DNA from: Thozetella sp. PMI_491
Taxonomy: Eukaryota; Ascomycota; Sordariomycetes; Chaetosphaeriales; Chaetosphaeriaceae
Direction: 5' to 3'
NCBI GenBank assembly: GCA_021432635.1
Contig: MU270038.1
Location: forward strand, 310,001-374,000
Length of the DNA stretch: 64,000 nucleotides
Below are positions 47,801-58,059 of this stretch, piece by piece. Within the stretch, counting starts at the first letter, position 1. Every line of letters begins with the position of its first letter. The notes under the pieces were generated by a model. It saw only the letters and a program-made list of their open reading frames with translations. It was not told the origin of the DNA and did no database searches. The translations under genes were made by a program, and so were the position numbers.

Positions 47801-49046
47801 TTCAAAACGCCTCGTCAACCTCATGGGCGGTGACGTCTGGGTCAAGAGCGAATATGGTAAAGGCAGCAGCTTCTACTTCACCTGTGTCGTTCGTCTTGCA
47901 GACGGCGACGTCTCTTCGATCGCGAAGGCGCTCAGCCCCTACAAGGGCCACCAGGTCCTATTCATTGACAAGGGAAGAACCGGTCACGGAGTTGATATCG
48001 CCAAGATGCTCAAGGATCTTAGCCTCGCGCCGATCGTCGTCGACTCGGAAAAGAGTTCAGCCTTGGAGGAAGCTAGGGGGTCCAAAGGATCGCCTTACGA
48101 TGTAATCATCGTGGATTCAATCGAGGACGCCAGGAGATTGCGGTCCATCGACGACCTCAAATACCTTCCGATCGTGCTCTTGGCACCCATCGTCAACGTT
48201 TCGCTGAAGTCTTGCCTCGACCTGGGTATCACCTCGTACATGACGACCCCATGCAAGCTGATCGACCTCGGGAACGGCATGGTGCCGGCACTGGAGAACC
48301 GGGCTACACCCTCTTTGGCGGACAACACACGCTCCTTCGAGATCTTGCTTGCCGAAGACAACACCGTCAACCAACGGCTTGCGGTGAAGATCCTTGAGAA
48401 GTATCACCATGTTGTCACCGTTGTGGGCAACGGTGAGGAGGCGGTTGAGGCTATCAAGAGGAGGAAGTTCGACGTCATCTTGATGGACGTTCAGATGCCC
48501 ATCATGGTAAATCCCCCCTCTCCCCGCTCCAATGAGCTGTTCGATAGCTATTTGCTAACTTGTCCCCAGGGCGGCTTCGAGGCCACAGCCAACATTCGCG
48601 AGTACGAGCGAAGTCTCGGTACTCAGCGGACACCCATCATCGCGCTCACAGCGCATGCCATGATGGGTGACCGAGAGAAGTGTATCCAAGCCCAGATGGA
48701 TGAGTACTTGTCCAAACCTCTGCAGCAGAATCACCTCATACAAACTATCCTGAAGTGCGCCACCCTGGGTGGCCAGCTCCTTGAGAAGAACCGCGAGCGG
48801 GAGCTGACCCGGGCCGCTGAGGTGGTGACGGGCGCGCGGCGCGACGTCGCCTCGACGCCCCAGTCTTTCCAGTCTTCGTCCCAGTCGAGTGCGCTACGGC
48901 CTCCCCTGTCCACTCGAGCCCTGACTACCGGCGAGAGTCTGAGGGGCGGGGCTGAAAGCCCCTCCCTCGTTACCGTGGATCAGGAAGATCCGCTCAGCAG
49001 GGCACGTACAAGCCTGTCTGAACCGAACATCCACAAGCATAACTGA
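44804..49046 (+). CDS. nik1: Group III hybrid histidine kinase with HAMP repeats (NIK1/OS-1)
   Basis: Osmosensing cytosolic hybrid kinase feeding the HOG-type MAPK cascade through a phosphorelay. In fungi it is the sensor through which phenylpyrroles and dicarboximides act. Exons 44804-45590, 45650-45682, 45744-46570, 46672-46938, 47007-48506, 48570-49046; predicted 1296 aa, matching the family. An N-terminal region with a coiled coil is followed by six HAMP-type repeats (about 180-665; motif VREIxxVTxAVAxGDLxxKI), the last degenerate. H-box [15 protein letters not shown] carries His713. The N-box ([13 protein letters not shown], about 827) and G-boxes ([16 protein letters not shown]) follow. 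Next come a degenerate receiver-like segment and a true receiver from about 1084, with phospho-acceptor Asp1132 in LMDVQMPIM and Lys in YLSKPL. All key residues are present. Two donors are GTCGGT; intron 3 has a C17 run; intron 5 (63 nt) is stop-free inside the receiver. Confidence 0.97.
46576..46592 (+). repeat. C17 homopolymer inside nik1 intron 3
   Basis: Starts 6 nt into the 101-nt intron (donor GTATGC at 46571). Such a tract is length-unstable and lies where U1 and other splicing factors act. Confidence 0.9.
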
Positions 49047-50784
49047 CCGTTTGGCTCTTGTGCTGGGTATAGCTGCTATACAGAGCTCATAGCAACTGAT
49101 CCCGAGAGCTCACGCTGATACCAGTCTGGTGGCTGGAGCATCTTGATACCCATTGTTCGCCACGCACGCATATATATATCCTTTTTATCTGTGATCGTGA
49201 GGAGCTCCCTGGCCAAGACGCCGGACCACGATTCGATGTACTATCGCATCCTGATGTCTTTTCGAGGCTACGGCAGACACGGAAGGGGGCGGCAGGCGGC
49301 ATAGAGACCTATCCCGCCAACGGGCAGTCGTTTTTAAGGGAGAGGAGGGAGTGGGGGCTACCGTCGGCATCTCATACGGCGTTTCTAGGATTGGCTTCAG
49401 ATGATCACGACCACCGTCCCTTTTTCCTGGGACTTCCCCCACTTGTCTTTCGTTCTCTCTGCATTTCCTTTCTTTTTTTCTTTTTTTTTAACAACCCAAC
49501 ATTACATCCTTTGGGTTATGGGTTCTCGGGGAAGGGTGTATTTCGACCACGGATTGCTCGTTATGCAGGCTCACCAGCTTCCTACCCTTTATTCCTACTA
49601 CCACTATTACTAGTGCTACTAGTCTTACTATTGCATGGCGACTGAGTGCGGATGGGGGCAAGCAACAAGGGCCCTCGAAAGGGGCGCGGTTGGGATCAGG
49701 ATGGTTCAAATGGAGTGAGGCTTTGGGTTACTTAGTCCGTGCGGAATTTCATCCTGTTTTACTCATGCCACGCTCTACTGCCACTCTGCTCCTCCCAGTG
49801 CTATCTTTTGTTGCAGTGAGTGAACCAAACTCCCTAGGCTCTCGTCAAACGATCGACCATTGTTTGCCTAGCCTGGGACATTCCAGTCGCTGTCAGCGGG
49901 CAAGAAGCAGCACCCTCTTACCTACCCTATTGTCACCGTATTGCATGGAACAGCACCCGAGCTGCGTGGGGGGCTGGATTGCCAAGGGCCAGCATCTCTT
50001 GGAATGAGATCATTTTCTGAAAAATGTCGCCTTCTTTCTCCTATTCATCCCCTCCTGGCAGTCCCTAGTAGCCTCAAGTATAGACTCTCGATCTTGTCTA
50101 GCAACAAAGGTATCATCGCATAAATGGCCAATCACAAAGAAAAGGGAGGAAGAAACCACACATTCGTCGTCAATCATTGGCCAACTCGTTTGTTGACTAG
50201 GATCCCAAGCAGCAATCCCAGTAGCTCTCGACATGCCACTGCCACAAGCGTAGCCTCGCAGGGCGCTTCACCCTGTGCGCCATGTGCCCGTATTCAATCC
50301 ACTCGTCGTGTGTCATTCTGAGGCGAGCGCGGAGCAGAATAGAGAGTATATACAAAATACCCGAAGTAGCCCCTCCGTACCTTACCCAACCGGTATCCGA
50401 GAGCACCTGCCCTCCCTCAGAGAAACCAGATCTCTGAATGTCCAGAAAGGGACTCACATTGTCCCTGAGTATTCTTTTTTATTGCCGGTAGCTTTCTCCC
50501 CCAAGGGTTATCGTGTACGTCCCCTGAGGAGAATAGAATCGATTTTTTCCTCCCGAGCCACGTAGTATGTTTCCGTGCTCGAGTCCTTAGACGAGGGGGG
50601 TATCCAATGCAAGAGATAAATATGCTAAGAGAGCAGGAGACAGGCGAAAAGAGGGGAAATGGAGGTGAAAACAGGTAGAGACAAGAGGGGCGGGCCGATG
50701 ACCCCGCCATTTGCGTCACAAGGTCGGAATGTACCGAATAGTAATAAGGAGAAGACGTGTTGGAGCGAGCTTGACGGGGCGAGA
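49047..50784. other. Convergent 3' flanks of nik1 and the SAM-HMG gene
   Basis: 1.7 kb between facing stop codons, long for a convergent pair here. T-rich 49468-49490 and scattered AT-rich patches suit 3' UTRs. Open frames of up to about 105 codons are unconvincing. Nothing else recognised. Confidence 0.5.
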
Positions 50785-52935
50785 TTATCGAGCTCTGCGG
50801 TCTACCATCTCGCCCGCTTTGAGCAGTGCGCTCATTCCGTCAAGGTTGTGCTCCGATTGCTTGGGAGGCTGACCTTGAGGTAGGGGGAGCTGTGGCGCCC
50901 CCTGTGGTGGGGGATATACAAGGCTCCCTTGGTGAGGGGGAGGGAGAGTATGGTAGCCTACGACGCCATGGGATTAGCGAACCTCTACGTTGCTGAGCAA
51001 GGTGGTCACGTACCGTTCGTCATGGGGGGTTGAGCAATGCCGTTGACTTGAGGGCGGGGCGGGTATACTGGATTGAGCTCCGGCGGCGACGGGCCGCTAC
51101 GATACATGGGCTGTACCAAAGGCAGTGGCGGTGTGCAGTCTTCATAGGAAGGGCCTAGTTTTGTGCTGCCTAGCAGGGCGTGAATGGGCAGCGAGCCTTC
51201 GATTGGCGTGCGCGGAAAGCCGTAGGATGAGTTGGAGCCGGAGCCAGAGGATGTGCTGGCGCTCGACGATTGCTCTTTGTTCAGCGGTGGTGGTTTTTTG
51301 TCAAGGCTGATCAGGCCTGGTACAGGGCCAGGGCTTTCTGAAATGGGGCCACGAGAGAATGGGAAACCATTGACGTCATTTGGTGGCCCGCCGTTTAGCA
51401 GGCTACGGCTGTCGAACACATCAGAGAGCGGCGGCAGGCTGCGCAGGTTAGGCTGTTGGTCGTCAATCCACCCCGAGTTCCGACGACTGGGCCTGGCCGA
51501 CATATCTCTGGGACTTGTGCTGCTGTAGGTCGGAGATCGTTCCAAGAGGCGGTCTGCGCTCGTCCCTGGAGACGCCATCGAATCCTCCATCGAATAGTGA
51601 TGTGAACTGGGCGTCATGACAGACGGGTAGTGCGACTCGGTGGTTGCCGACACGGTTGAGTTGATTCTCTGCTGCCGGGCTTGCGGAAGCGGCTCGTTGC
51701 CGCCAGGAGCGTCGCTGCCGCTGCCGCTCCTGCTCGTCCTGTCAGGGGTCGCGTTGGCGCTGCTGCTGCTCTGGTTCGACCCGCCAGCCTCTGATAGCCT
51801 GAGCCGTTTTGAAGCATCCTTCTCTGCAGAGTGGTTAGCATCTAGACAGACACACAGTTCGCCATCTCAGCCTAGCAAACAAGACGAGACTCAGGAGGCA
51901 GTACACACCTTGTGCCTGGTGCGAATACTTCGCTTTGAACTCTTGCAAGTAGGCAGCATACTTCTTGCACTCGGGCGTTTTCTTGTAATTGGCTAAGTCG
52001 ATGTTGTACGTCTCCTTTGCTGCTTGGGCCTGGCTCTCATATGGCTCCTTTTCTGCTGGTGACAAGTTCTGCCAATTTTCTCCGACCAGCTTGGCTATTT
52101 CAGTGAACGTCAAGTTGCGACCCTTGAGGTCCTCGCGCATTTCTAGACGACATGTTAGCTTACTCTCTCCCTTTCATCAATGTCCAAGGAGCGGCGGGAT
52201 ATATGAGAGACGTTGCTGAGGGTTGAATAGAGGGCCAAGAGGCGAAGATCAACACGGTGGCGAGATCTATCACATGACTTACTATTGGAGAACAAGACAT
52301 AGGCAGAGGGCGGCCGTTCGGGAGCATTTTCATCAGGCTAGCAATAGACATTTAGCATCTCTGCCATCCAAAAGCCTCATCCGAGGTGCTCCTGCTTCCA
52401 GTAGGGGGCTCACCTTGGGATGTCGCCGGTATTTACGCTTAGTAATGACGACGGGTGTAGAATCCTTCGCCGTAGGATCCGGCCGGTGGCCATCGACTCT
52501 CCCCTCCTCGACGCTCGAGTGTGTCGGCGACACCAGTGAGGCCTGCGGTGCAAGGCCTCGGGAGTTGGCGATTCGCCTCTGGAGTTTCTGGGTGTTGCCT
52601 GTCAGCCCTTACGTTCGCCTCGCCACTCGAGATGTGCCGGCCCGCCACTTACCCTCCGGTGTCCGAGCTTGACCCCCAATGCATCGCTGCGAGCCAAGAT
52701 GTGTTAGCTAGCCTCTCCAGGAACGCTGGTCGCTTCGTGGGCACAAAGAAAGAGGGGAGAGAGGGTAGTCACAAAGAAAAGGGGAAGGGGGGGGGGGGTA
52801 AGCCGGGACGACTAACAGATCAGACTCGGTGATATCTAGGATGGTCTCCCATGTGTCGAAACCCTGGTCGACAAACACATCGAGATATTGAGCGATACCA
52901 AGCCCCTCGAAGATGCTGTCCAGTTGTTGCGTCAT
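50785..52935 (-). CDS. SAM-domain plus HMG-box DNA-binding regulator
   Basis: Seven exons on the minus strand: 52935-52817, 52686-52653, 52587-52414, 52337-52283, 52142-51909, 51823-51014, 50957-50785; predicted 532 aa. A SAM domain at about 4-65 (GIAQYLDVFVDQGFDTWETI..., DALGVKLGHRRKLQRRIA) suits protein-protein contacts. A basic linker (ITKRKYRRHPK) precedes an HMG box at about 114-182 (PERPPSAYVLFSN, LTFTEIAKLVGENWQNLSP, EKEPYESQA), which binds and bends DNA. The rest is Ser/Pro-rich and disordered, ending in a conserved-looking tail (EHNLDGMSALLKAGEMVDRR) encoded by a last exon that is easy to miss. The start is the Met directly before the SAM domain; no upstream ATG is better. A nuclear transcription or development regulator is likely; targets are unknown. 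Intron 1 (130 nt) has a C12 run and intron 4 is 140 nt. Confidence 0.88.
52787..52798 (-). repeat. C12 run (G12 on plus) in intron 1 of the SAM-HMG gene
   Basis: On the transcribed sense strand the run begins about 18 nt after the GTTAGT donor. It parallels the C-run in nik1 intron 3. Confidence 0.85.
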
Positions 52936-55888
52936 CCAGCCGAGAGTTATCGAACCTTCCTTCTCGGTTTCGGCGGTGACGACGGCGCATGAGCGCCTCT
53001 GCGAGACTCGGGCTGCCGGGCGGTCCAGCGGCGCAAGGAAGTCGAGTCCGGCGTCACGGGTCTTCCGTCGACTTCTTCCCACCTCTTTGGCCGGACGCCA
53101 CGCAGACTGTGCTAGGCCGCTGGTTATGTGATGGCGTAATCCGGACGACAATACCGTAAAGGACCCGCGCGTGTGCTTTCCTGGGTGGACTTGGCACTGG
53201 CTTCGGTCCTTTAGAACGCGTGCCAGCCGAGGAGCTCTCGAATCAGAGCCAGGCAGGCACGGCCAGGAGCCAAGTTGCGTACCCGGCACTGCTTTGGAAG
53301 CCGTGACGACGGCTAGAAGAGGGAGGAGACGAGGGGTGACCGCGGAAAGATGTACGGCTCGCGAGGCGAGGGGTTATGCGGCGTCGAAGTGGTGGTGGTG
53401 GTCGATCGGTAGGCAGCGTGGAGGCTCGCGAGGACAAGGTCAGGGCTCGGGGAGCGTGTCTAGTATTTTGTGCTATGGTGCGCTCTGGGTCAAAACTGCC
53501 GTGGGTCGAGGTGCAAGACGGCTGGGTGTGTTTGCTGAGCAGAACTAGACGGCGGTGCGGAACGGTATTATGGTCTGTAAATAAAGGTCAATGGCAATGT
53601 CGGAAACAAGAATGCGCAAATGACATGGGAATCTCGGGTCCTACTTGCAGGCAGGTGGGTGTATGGGCGGCTGGTGGGGTGACGGGCACGATCTCGATGA
53701 CATTCACCAAAGAGGCGACTTCCATGTGGCACGAAACGGGAAAGGCCCAGCGCTAGGATGTTGGGACCGGGAGCAGGTACCTAGGTCAATTGGGGGAACA
53801 CACTCATTAGGCCAAAGCCTCATCCAGCCATCCATACGGGATGAGAAGAGACTTATCGACAAACCACAATGCCACTGCTGCTCCGGCCTACAGCGTTTGC
53901 CTCTGAGTGCATTGGCCGAGGATCTAGATCTGGCGAAGCCGCGGGATCGAGAGGGGAGCCTCTGCACGCGGGCGATCTTACCGGGTTTAGGAACAGGGCA
54001 AGGGCACAGGCGAGGTGTTTCTACGTAGGTGATTCTCTAATTTTTTTTGTATTTTTTTTTGGCAGCGGAGGGAGGAAGGAGGCAGCCAGGCGCATGCTTC
54101 CCTGAAGAGGACGGATGTGAAGGGAGTTTACTAAGTCGAGCCCGACCCTTGATGGCCCGACCTTGGATGAGAAGGGGTGGGTTTGTGAGAAAGAAGAGAG
54201 CTTCCACACGGAGGGATCGCCTTGTTTGTGACGTGAGGCTTGGCCAATGGAACCAGGCTAGCGGGCATTTTGGGGACAGAGGGCGTCAATGTAGCGATAC
54301 CAATCTAGCAACCACAATTATGGTACAGCGATACGCCCCAGGCGGCTGGTGACCAGGCTTGCAACTAGAAGACGCCCTTTCAATATCTCGATGCCCAGCG
54401 CCAGCTCGCCTCACCTGTTCTGTGTAGCCACTCTTTTTCCTTTATTTTTAGAGGGGTGGGAGAGGGAAAGGAAAGGGGGGGTGGAAGGGGGTGGAGAGAG
54501 ACCAACACATGCAATAGCAGGGGCACAGGGAAAGAGAAAGTGCAGTCTTATCCACTCTTAAAGTATCTAGCCAGTGTCTAGAGCCGATGGGTCCATTGCC
54601 GCCGTCGCCCCCCTTTTCGGCACAAACAAGTACAGGGAATAGGGTAAGTACAGAGAGAGGTACTCCGTACTGCAGGGCGGACACAATCGATCGACTTGAT
54701 ATGCTCAGGAGCTTTTCCACCGTGCCTGCCTAGGGGGCTTGCAGACAACGGAAACGTGGCTGCGACTCTGGAATCTAGGCCGACACTCAAGCTCGCATAC
54801 GTACATGGGCCGAAACGAATTGAAAGAATCCAAGAGACCTGGCTGGCAGCGAGGGTCAACCAAATCACTAGCAACAGCCTAGTCTGTCCTTTGGGGGCCT
54901 GGGATACTTAGCCTAGCTTCGACGGACTTCTCTCCGCTGTGCTGTGCTCGATGTTGTTGGCTGCCGGGTTGCCCCGTGGCCGTAGAGGCTGGGCCGCTAT
55001 CATATTCGATATAACTTCTTGTTCTTCTAGCGTCGGCAAGATAAATAGACGCACCATCCTGGGAAGCGTTGCAGTTGCGCAAGTAAGGCGAGTCATTGCT
55101 ATGGCACCTGAGCAAAGCCGTGTGCCGGCCAAGGACGCGCCAGGAACAATGCTCAGTGGGGGGAAGAGGAGGGGAGGGAGGGGGTAGGTAGGGTAAAACC
55201 CATCACGACGTCCTCACGTCACTGCCTCCTTCTCTGCTCTCTCTATACTAGGCCCAAGCAGGAGGATCCGTTCCGCACAGCAGGCCCCGCTGAGGGCGCC
55301 GTAGGAGCTACTGACTCCTCCCCCAAAATCCGGTTTCCAGATTGCCGATTTGCGGAAAGGGATTTTTACTATGCGCTTTCCCCATCCCAGCATGCTAATA
55401 TCTGGAATGCGCTCCCCAGTAAGGTAGGTGTGAACAACACAGGACCACGGCACCACTCCCTTGAGAAGCCTGGCCGTGCTGCTCTACGGAGGGGGCCCCA
55501 TGACCCGGGCGAATTGGCCTTGGAGACGGCCAAGTAGAAATGTAGAGACCCGTGGGTCGCAATGACAGCTCGTGACTGGACGGACTGCAGTCCGGTGGGT
55601 CAAGCAGGCGAAGGGGTGCCACAACGAACGAATCCGGCGATGGTCCATAGAGATCTCGATCTCGGGGGATTGACCACCCAGGGAGATCGAAGGCAAAAAA
55701 AACATACGACGGACGGCCATCGGAAAAGCATCGAGACATCGAAACCGAGTGGGCGGCCAGCCAATCGCTGCCCGCCTGAGTTCGCTGGAGGAGCGCTGCC
55801 ATGACCGCGACGTCGCGCCCCTGAGGTCGGCGAGCAACGGAGGGTTCGCTTCGAGTTTTTGGGGCCTGTGGCCGGGGGGGTGGGGGGG

Positions 55889-55915
55889 TGTGGAGGGTGT
55901 GGAGGGTGTGGAGGG
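55889..55915. repeat. Three tandem copies of TGTGGAGGG
   Basis: Perfect 9-bp unit repeated three times within a longer G-rich tract (from about 55870). The plus strand has enough G-runs to form G-quadruplex structures; that is an inference. Confidence 0.85.
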
Positions 55916-56135
55916 AGTAGGAGCAGGGACAAGAGTGGTCACTACAATATAGATATCGATGATTTGGGCGATCGCCAACCTTTCGGTCGTCTCGCCCGCA
56001 CAACTGCAGCCCCGTTGCGACCCTCGAACGTTCGCGGGTTGTGCTCGGAGAGGCGAGGCACTGACTGACTGCATGGCCGGCTGACTGGCTGAATGTGAAA
56101 GCTTCATGGGCCCCCTCCGCCCCCTTCCCCCCAGT

Positions 56136-56152
56136 CCCCCCCCCCCCCCCCC
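56136..56152. repeat. C17 homopolymer
   Basis: Uninterrupted C-run in intergenic DNA, preceded by C-rich CCCCCTCCGCCCCC-type sequence. Confidence 0.9.
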
Positions 56153-57040
56153 AATGGCGTATGGCGGCGCAAGGGCCGGGGGTTTGGGGGCCCGGAGGGG
56201 CTTTGCTGGTAGGTGTCGCGAGGCAGGTGCCGACATCACAGATGCCAATTTTTGAGACCGGAATCGACGATTTGCCTTGGGATCGGGCCATCTTCCCCAT
56301 CTTCGACGTAACACCCTGTCGCAGCCCATGCGCTTCGTTAGCAGCGCGCTCAAATGCCATTCCATTCCATCATCATGGACCACCACAAAAGGATTCCCTC
56401 CCTTGTGGATCTCTCCATGGGAGGCGCCGGGTAAGTTGACTTTTTTGCATCGCGGTGGCTTACCCAACAGCGGGCCCCGACCCTCCCAGGGGAGCGCACC
56501 CAAGGTACCTTGCGATCTAAGGGCGGGCTTGGCGATGGCGTTTCTTCGTGTTTATGTCACCGTCCGCCATCGCTTAAGCCGCCGCCCCGGAGGAGCTTCC
56601 ATGGCCCCGGTGCTCGCCAATTGGGCGTAGAACGAAAAGCAAAAGCAAAACAGAGGGCGGCGAACCTGGTCTACACTTAATGCTCCCCGCTGTGGTAGCG
56701 GGTGGCGGGATACGGACGCGAGCTGGCCCAGAGCCCGGCGCCCGGCTAGCACCTCACCATCATCCTCGGATAGGAGACGCAAAGCATCGCACTGCACCGC
56801 ACCGCGACGCCCTGAGCACAACGTACAAGCTACTCGGGGCTACGGGTTTAGCCTTCCACGTGGTTGTCCGACGGCGAGGGGTTCAGCCCTGCGCCGGCGT
56901 GGAGCCGTCGTGAATGTGCAGGCAGGGAGCAAGAAGGCGGGCCTCGCGCCATCCCCTAGTCCTCCGTGAGGCCCTCCCTAGTCCTCAGCTGGAAGGCCAG
57001 TAGGCCAGCAGATCTCCATGATAAGCAAGAGAGGGAGAGG

Positions 57041-57060
57041 GAGAGAGAGAGAGAGAGAGA
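57041..57060. repeat. (GA)10 microsatellite
   Basis: Twenty bases of GA repeat, preceded by an imperfect GAGGGA-rich stretch. Confidence 0.9.
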
Positions 57061-57916
57061 CCATGTGTAATACGTTTAGACTGGGAGACGCACTTTGGCA
57101 CTGGAGGTGCTAAGCTGTCCAATTGGCTCAACGCTGGCTGTGCATCGCCCAGGCGTCTGGAACTGGGGTTCGATAGAGGGCTAGACCACCCCTCGGGACC
57201 AGGGCCCTTCTCCCATTGCACAGCACGAGGGGAAAGTGCAAAGTGCAGAGCGGCATTTTGGATCCCCATCCAACGACATTCCGAAGCGTCGACGAGTCGA
57301 CAACATCACGCCGAACCCCCCTCACCAGACCAGCAGCCACCTCCAGAGCGAGGGCTGTGGCCGCGGGAACCGACCGCTCCGTGCAACCCCTCCCCCTCCA
57401 TCCTCCCTTTGGGGCCGCTAGCCGGGACAGGGCCAGTCCACTCGGCTTTTGCACAAGACTTTGGGAGGGACGTTTCGCTCATCTGTGTCCTCTCAGTGGC
57501 GCCCTCCCTAGCAGTGTCGCGCTGTGAGCTGCAACTGTAACTGCAGGCATCATACGAGTGTGAGGTTCCAGACCCAGAAGGGACCGTCCCGAAACACAGC
57601 CCGCGGAAGCGCCTCGGTAGGTCTATTCCAGATGGCATGCATTCTGCTGCTCCCATACCTCTCTCTTTTTGTCACCTGCTCGCGAGAGCGGCCCCGCGCC
57701 CCCATGACGGATCCCCCCTCTCTCGGCTGACGATGCCGACGCATGCAGGCGGCTCATGTCAGGAAGTACAGTTTGAGGAGAAACGTCCCTATCGAAAGGC
57801 AGCTCGGATTCCATCCCATTTGCTCCACTCAATACCTTGTGCGTGCGTGGCAAGCGGACCTAGACGTCCGGAAACCATTTTTATTCTGCTCCCTCTTTCA
57901 CGCGGACTGATTTGAG

Positions 57917-58010
57917 GCCGAGCTGGGGAAGGTAGCGAAACGCCTGGAAGCCACCGAGCGAGAGCTAGCGGCCCTGCGCTCACCCAAGGAGCCCTTTTCA
58001 GCTGTCGTCT
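57917..58010 (+). other. Possible coding exon with coiled-coil composition
   Basis: An open 31-codon segment reads AELGKVAKRLEATERELAAL and continues RSPKEP, strongly amphipathic and unlike nearby DNA. It follows an AG acceptor (TTTGAG) with a CTGAT branch-like site. It ends at a GTGTGA donor that can join, phase 1, to the acceptor GTCAG two bases before the ATG at 58060. A first exon at 57733-57765 (11 codons, donor GTACAG, phase 0) would complete the model. The phases fit but there is no independent proof. Confidence 0.3.
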
Positions 58011-58059
58011 GTGTGACTACCTACCTTACTCAAGGGAGCTAATTAATAGGTAGTCAGCT

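Larger units (their letters stand above)
52936..58059. other. 5.1-kb gene-free region upstream of the SAM-HMG gene
   Basis: No convincing gene. Long overlapping frames at 55395-56503 (minus, 321 and 339 codons) run in different frames over the same GC-rich, low-complexity DNA and look fortuitous. It contains 9-bp repeats at 55889, C17 at 56136, (GA)10 at 57041 and TACTCCGTA at about 54660. A coiled-coil-like open segment at 57917-58010 is the only piece that resembles coding DNA (described separately). Confidence 0.5.

Noticed and set aside
55395-56503. Two long overlapping minus-strand open frames (321 and 339 codons)
   Set aside because: They cover the same DNA in different frames, are full of Pro/Ser/Arg/Gly low complexity from C- and G-runs, and show no domain or splice continuation.
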